From contig NZ_RJLQ01000011.1 in NCBI RefSeq assembly GCF_003833015.1, positions 82,560 to 146,559 on the forward strand: a stretch of 64,000 nucleotides of DNA. The letters run 5' to 3'. Origin of the DNA: Clostridium sp. E02. GTDB taxonomy: Bacteria > Bacillota > Clostridia > Lachnospirales > Lachnospiraceae. This document shows, piece after piece, positions 60,625 through 64,000 of the stretch; within the stretch, counting starts at the first letter, position 1; every line of letters starts with the position of its first letter. Below the pieces are notes generated by a model. That model ran no database searches, was not told the origin of the DNA, and saw only the letters and a list, made by a program, of their open reading frames with translations. The translations under genes were made by a program, and so were the position numbers.

Positions 60625-62703
60625 ATGAAAAAAAGAAGAATCGGAATAAGGAGCATTGGTTTTAAGATGCTTCTTGGTATACTGCCTGTTGTAGTATTGG
60701 CTTTGGTTTTGCTTGCAAAGATAAGCGAATCGACGAGCCGAGAATTGATTGAGCAATTAAGCAATTCTTCCATGCAGTCAGAATTAAAAGCAAACGGTAA
60801 CAGTATCAGTAATTATCTAGACGGGATAGAAACGACGGCAACAAATATTTCTGATATGATAGGGGCTTCTTATCAAACAACAGATATTGATACATATGGG
60901 GAAACCATTAAGAAAATTATATCCGAAAATGACTTGATTCTAGGAAGTGGCATCTGGTTTGAACCCAATGTGTTTGACGATCAGCAAAAATATATGGGTC
61001 CATATTGGTATAGAGATGGAGAGACAACAAAACTGTCCTATGAATACAGCAATTCGACTTACGACTATTTTAATCAGGAATATTATAAGATCGCTTCAGG
61101 TGGAATCAAAGAGGCGGTCATTACAGATCCATATTTTGATCCCACTTTAAACATGATGATGGCATCTTGTACCGCACCTATTTATGATAAGAATAATCAG
61201 TTTATAGGTGCAGTGACTGTCGATATGCAGCTAAATGATATTGATGAATTGATTGACACCATAAAAGTAGGGGAGAATGGTACGGCAGCTCTGATTTCAG
61301 CACAGGGGGTATATCTAAGTGGTAAAGATAATAATAAGATTAACAATGCGGAGAATCTAACGCAAGATGAGAACGTTACTCTTGCAGAAGCGGCAAAAAC
61401 CATGGTCGCCACTACAAAGGGAAATACTTCCTACGTAGAAGAAAATGAAACCTATAATTTATATTACAATTCCATACCTGGAGTAGGATGGATTATTATG
61501 ATCCAGATGCCTCAGTCAGAACTAGATAAACCCATCATGGAATTGAATAATAAGTTAATAATGGTAAGTGCGATTGCTTTGGTCTTATGTATCTTATCTG
61601 TATTGCTGCAAGTGGCGTATATCGTTTCTGGACTTAAGAAAGTTGGACGGTTTGCTGGGGCCTTAGCAGAGGGCGATTTTACAATCAGTCCTTTAAACTC
61701 CAAAGGAAAAGACGAATTAGGGCAGATGAGTGGCTCCCTAAATCATATGTTTGAGAGTAATAAAGAAGTCATTGAACAGATTTCGGATCATGCGGTTGGC
61801 ATTAACGACGCGAGTGAACATGTGAATACCATATCCAGTGATTTATTAAAGCAGTTTCGTGAAGTAAAACAGTACATGTCTGATGTAGATAAAGCAATGA
61901 TGTCTTCCAGCGCAGCCTCCGAGGAATTAAATGCTTCTATGACGGAAGTCAACAGTTCGGTAAGTGTATTAGCAGGAGAGACGGATAAAAGCAGTAAAAT
62001 GGCAGGAGAGATTATGCAACGGGCCACCATCATTGAAAAGGACAGCAGAGAGGCCTATGAAAATGCCTTGTCGATTTCAGGGGAAAGGGAGCGAGAATTA
62101 GAATTAGCAGTGGAGAATGCCAAGGTAGTGGAAAGAATTGGGGATATGGCAAAGCTTATATCTAATATGGCATCTCAAATTAATTTGCTTTCACTAAACG
62201 CGTCGATTGAAGCGGTCAGGGCTGGAGAGCAGGGCAGAGGGTTTGCTGTGGTTGCAAGAGAAATCGGGAGACTTGCAAAAGATACTTCTGAAATCGTTAA
62301 ACAGATAGAAGACACGATTACACAAGTCCAGACGGCATTTGCTATGATGATGAATGGATCCAAATCCATGGTTCATTTCTTGAAGGATACGGTTACACCT
62401 GATTATAATAAGTTTGTGGATGTGAGTCAGCAATATGGAAAAGATGCGGTAAATATCGAGGGGATATCCAATGAGGTAGCCGAGATGGCAGGGAACATCA
62501 GTCAGATTATGCAGGAGGTTCGTGACGCGATTCAAAACGTCTCCGAATCCGTACAGACAACAGCGGGCAATAGCAATATGGTGCTTTCAACCATAGAAGA
62601 AGCTTACGTTGTTGTTCAGGACATGTCTAAAATGTCTGAAAAGCAGGAATGCATTGCAGAAGAGTTGAAATCAGTTGTATCTGGATTTAAACTTAAGGAA
62701 TGA
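60625..62703 (+). CDS. Methyl-accepting chemotaxis protein with dCache sensor
   Basis: 692-residue chemoreceptor. TM1 is at about 13-33. The extracellular part (about 34-295) looks like a double Cache domain, with WFEPNVFDDQQKYMGPYWY and DPYFDPTLNMMMASCTAPIYD typical of dCache_1. TM2 lies at about 305-330, then HAMP (about 331-385). The signalling domain has the hairpin INLLSLNASIEAVRAGEQGR (about residues 521-540) and GFAVVAREIGRLA. Small-molecule ligand (amino or organic acid) expected. AGGAGAGA precedes the ATG. No other che gene is adjacent. Confidence 0.94.
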   Translation: MKKRRIGIRSIGFKMLLGILPVVVLALVLLAKISESTSRELIEQLSNSSMQSELKANGNSISNYLDGIETTATNISDMIGASYQTTDIDTYGETIKKIISENDLILGSGIWFEPNVFDDQQKYMGPYWYRDGETTKLSYEYSNSTYDYFNQEYYKIASGGIKEAVITDPYFDPTLNMMMASCTAPIYDKNNQFIGAVTVDMQLNDIDELIDTIKVGENGTAALISAQGVYLSGKDNNKINNAENLTQDENVTLAEAAKTMVATTKGNTSYVEENETYNLYYNSIPGVGWIIMIQMPQSELDKPIMELNNKLIMVSAIALVLCILSVLLQVAYIVSGLKKVGRFAGALAEGDFTISPLNSKGKDELGQMSGSLNHMFESNKEVIEQISDHAVGINDASEHVNTISSDLLKQFREVKQYMSDVDKAMMSSSAASEELNASMTEVNSSVSVLAGETDKSSKMAGEIMQRATIIEKDSREAYENALSISGERERELELAVENAKVVERIGDMAKLISNMASQINLLSLNASIEAVRAGEQGRGFAVVAREIGRLAKDTSEIVKQIEDTITQVQTAFAMMMNGSKSMVHFLKDTVTPDYNKFVDVSQQYGKDAVNIEGISNEVAEMAGNISQIMQEVRDAIQNVSESVQTTAGNSNMVLSTIEEAYVVVQDMSKMSEKQECIAEELKSVVSGFKLKE

Positions 62704-62813
62704 CAACAGGACTCTTATTTTAACAGATTAAAAGCATACGCAGTATAGGTTTGTAAATTGCCGTCAAAACTCAAGGTATAGAGTGGGAACACAAAAGACT
62801 GGGAGAGTGTATA

Positions 62814-63860
62814 ATGACGGCAAGGAACCATACAATTGTGATACCTGCGTATGAACCAGATGATCGGATGATAGCCTTGCTTCAGGAACTGAATGAGAAG
62901 TCTGCGGCAAGGCTTATTGTAGTAAATGACGGAAGCAGCAAAGAATCGGATTCCGTATTTAGAAAAGCAGAGGATTATGCGCGGATTTTAACTCATGATA
63001 AGAATTATGGAAAAGGAAAAGCGATTAAAACTGCACTGAATTTTATCCAGAAAGATGGGGAAGAAGGTGGAATTGTCCTAGCGGATGCAGATGGACAACA
63101 TGTTGCGGAGGATATTTTACTACTTTTGGATAAAATATTTGAAAATAAATCGGCACTTTTATTAGGAATTCGCAATTTTACAGGTAAGCTCCCATTAAGA
63201 AGCAGGATTGGCAATCAATTTACAAAAGTAACATTCCGTTTGATTTCGGGAAAGGGATTAAAAGATACCCAGACGGGTTTGCGGGCGTTTCATACCAGTT
63301 TGATTCCTGTTTTGCTTTCAGTACCAGGAGATCGGTACGAATATGAAACAAATGTTCTGTTTCAGTGCGTGGAAGAGGGGGTTGAGATAGTGGAAGTTCC
63401 CATTCAGACGATATATCTAGATGGAAATGCCTCCTCTCATTTTCGGATCATTCAGGATTCGATTCGTATATACAGAAATATGTTTCGATTTGCTTCCTCA
63501 TCTTTAATAAGTTTCTGTCTGGACTATATTCTTTATGGAATTGTGCTTTCTGTAACCACGCTGCAAGGGATTCCATCTGCAGAAATAGTTAGTAATATTA
63601 CCGCTCGGGTCGTCAGTGCCTCTATGAATTTTTATTTAAATAAGCGTTTTGTATTTCGCCATCAGGGAGGATTGTTCCAGACGGGATTCCGTTATGCAAT
63701 ATTGGCCCTTTCACTTTTGTGTGTCAACACGGTGATTTTAGTCTGGTTGGTGGAAGAAAAAGGCTTCCATGGCATGACTGCAAAAGCGATGGTGGAACTG
63801 TTTTTGTTTTTTTTGAGCTTTCTACTTCAGAAGCGGATGGTTTTTAAGAAAAAGCATTAA
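62814..63860 (+). CDS. Glycosyltransferase family 2 fused to GtrA domain
   Basis: 348-residue membrane enzyme. The N-terminal GT2 domain (about 1-215) has IVIPAYEPDDRM, the nucleotide-binding VVNDGSS, and the metal DxD in LADADGQH, like DPM1-type polyprenyl-phosphate sugar transferases. A C-terminal GtrA domain (about 225-345) with four membrane helices holds FCLDYILYGIVLS and SMNFYLNKRFVF. GtrA usually flips lipid-linked sugar. The fusion would make and flip polyprenyl-phosphate hexose for wall or teichoic acid decoration. GGGAGAG lies before the ATG. Transcribed alone here. Confidence 0.92.
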   Translation: MTARNHTIVIPAYEPDDRMIALLQELNEKSAARLIVVNDGSSKESDSVFRKAEDYARILTHDKNYGKGKAIKTALNFIQKDGEEGGIVLADADGQHVAEDILLLLDKIFENKSALLLGIRNFTGKLPLRSRIGNQFTKVTFRLISGKGLKDTQTGLRAFHTSLIPVLLSVPGDRYEYETNVLFQCVEEGVEIVEVPIQTIYLDGNASSHFRIIQDSIRIYRNMFRFASSSLISFCLDYILYGIVLSVTTLQGIPSAEIVSNITARVVSASMNFYLNKRFVFRHQGGLFQTGFRYAILALSLLCVNTVILVWLVEEKGFHGMTAKAMVELFLFFLSFLLQKRMVFKKKH

Positions 63861-64000
63861 ATAAAAATATTCCTGTCAACCGTTTTTGAAAATGTCCCGA
63901 AAAAGTTTTAACATAAGCACCAGTTTTCTGGTGCTTGATTTAACTAGGTACTATTAGTTTTTGGGTAACTTTAATAAAACTACAGTTACCTGCTTGTAAA
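63861..64000. other. 3' end region with two hairpins
   Basis: AAGCACCAG (63916-63924) pairs with CTGGTGCTT (63929-63937), then GATTT follows, perhaps a weak terminator. A second inverted repeat GGTAACT/AGTTACC lies at about 63963-63989. No gene starts before the window ends. Confidence 0.45.

Noticed and set aside
1..64000. CRISPR array, prophage or IS element
   Set aside because: No regularly spaced repeats, cas genes, phage structural genes or transposases seen on either strand.

Overview
The window looks like chromosomal DNA from an anaerobic, AT-rich Clostridia-type Firmicute, most plausibly a member of the Lachnospiraceae. The indications are the anaerobic ribonucleotide reductase pair, a T-box in front of thrS, an L20-type leader in front of infC-rpmI-rplT, a PPi-type phosphofructokinase, clostridial Csp-like subtilases, an agr-type peptide signalling locus and strong purine-rich Shine-Dalgarno sites throughout. 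The genus cannot be fixed from the sequence alone. I see no prophage, transposase or CRISPR array; this is mostly ordinary chromosome with a few accessory islets.

Layout. 1-5.4 kb: 3' part of a SNF2 helicase, then nrdD-nrdG behind a promoter with an NrdR-type box. 5.4-11.8 kb: two MATE exporters, a YoaK-like membrane protein, a PPC-domain protein, branched-chain aminotransferase and an AEC carrier. 11.8-16 kb: T-box-controlled thrS, a DUF1540 protein with a start-codon-masking stem, and the infC-rpmI-rplT operon with an ATT start for infC. 16-18.2 kb: YbjQ plus a small membrane protein, two small odd proteins, and two divergent tRNA units (Leu-AAG/Asn on minus; Leu-CAG/Leu-AAG on plus). 18.2-26.5 kb: a PAS-GGDEF protein, PPi-phosphofructokinase, thymidine kinase, MscL with a zinc-ribbon tail, and two divergent subtilase paralogues that both lack the catalytic serine. 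26.7-32 kb: a YesM/YesN-like two-component system followed by a complete TRAP transporter. 32-50 kb: mainly housekeeping genes (Hsp33, cold-shock protein, ruvAB with a LexA-like box, zapA, U32 protein, SEDS/PBP pair, Nudix, CheW with an inserted CZB domain, macro domain, 5'-3' exonuclease, M32 carboxypeptidase). 50-55.3 kb: BrkB-like protein, SPL-type radical SAM protein and a heterodimeric ABC exporter. 55.4-60.3 kb: agr locus (LytTR regulator, receptor kinase, AgrD, AgrB) and an adjoining operon of unrecognised genes. 60.6-63.9 kb: chemoreceptor and a GT2-GtrA fusion.

The most interesting part is the agr locus. Two copies of a tandem-repeat element (AATTTTGGCACT twice, 22 bp apart) sit at the same distance from -35/-10 boxes. 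One is upstream of agrD-agrB, inside the 3' end of agrC. The other is upstream of an operon of unknown small proteins. This is the geometry expected of LytTR-regulator sites and suggests autoinduction of agrDB together with control of a dedicated, undescribed output operon.
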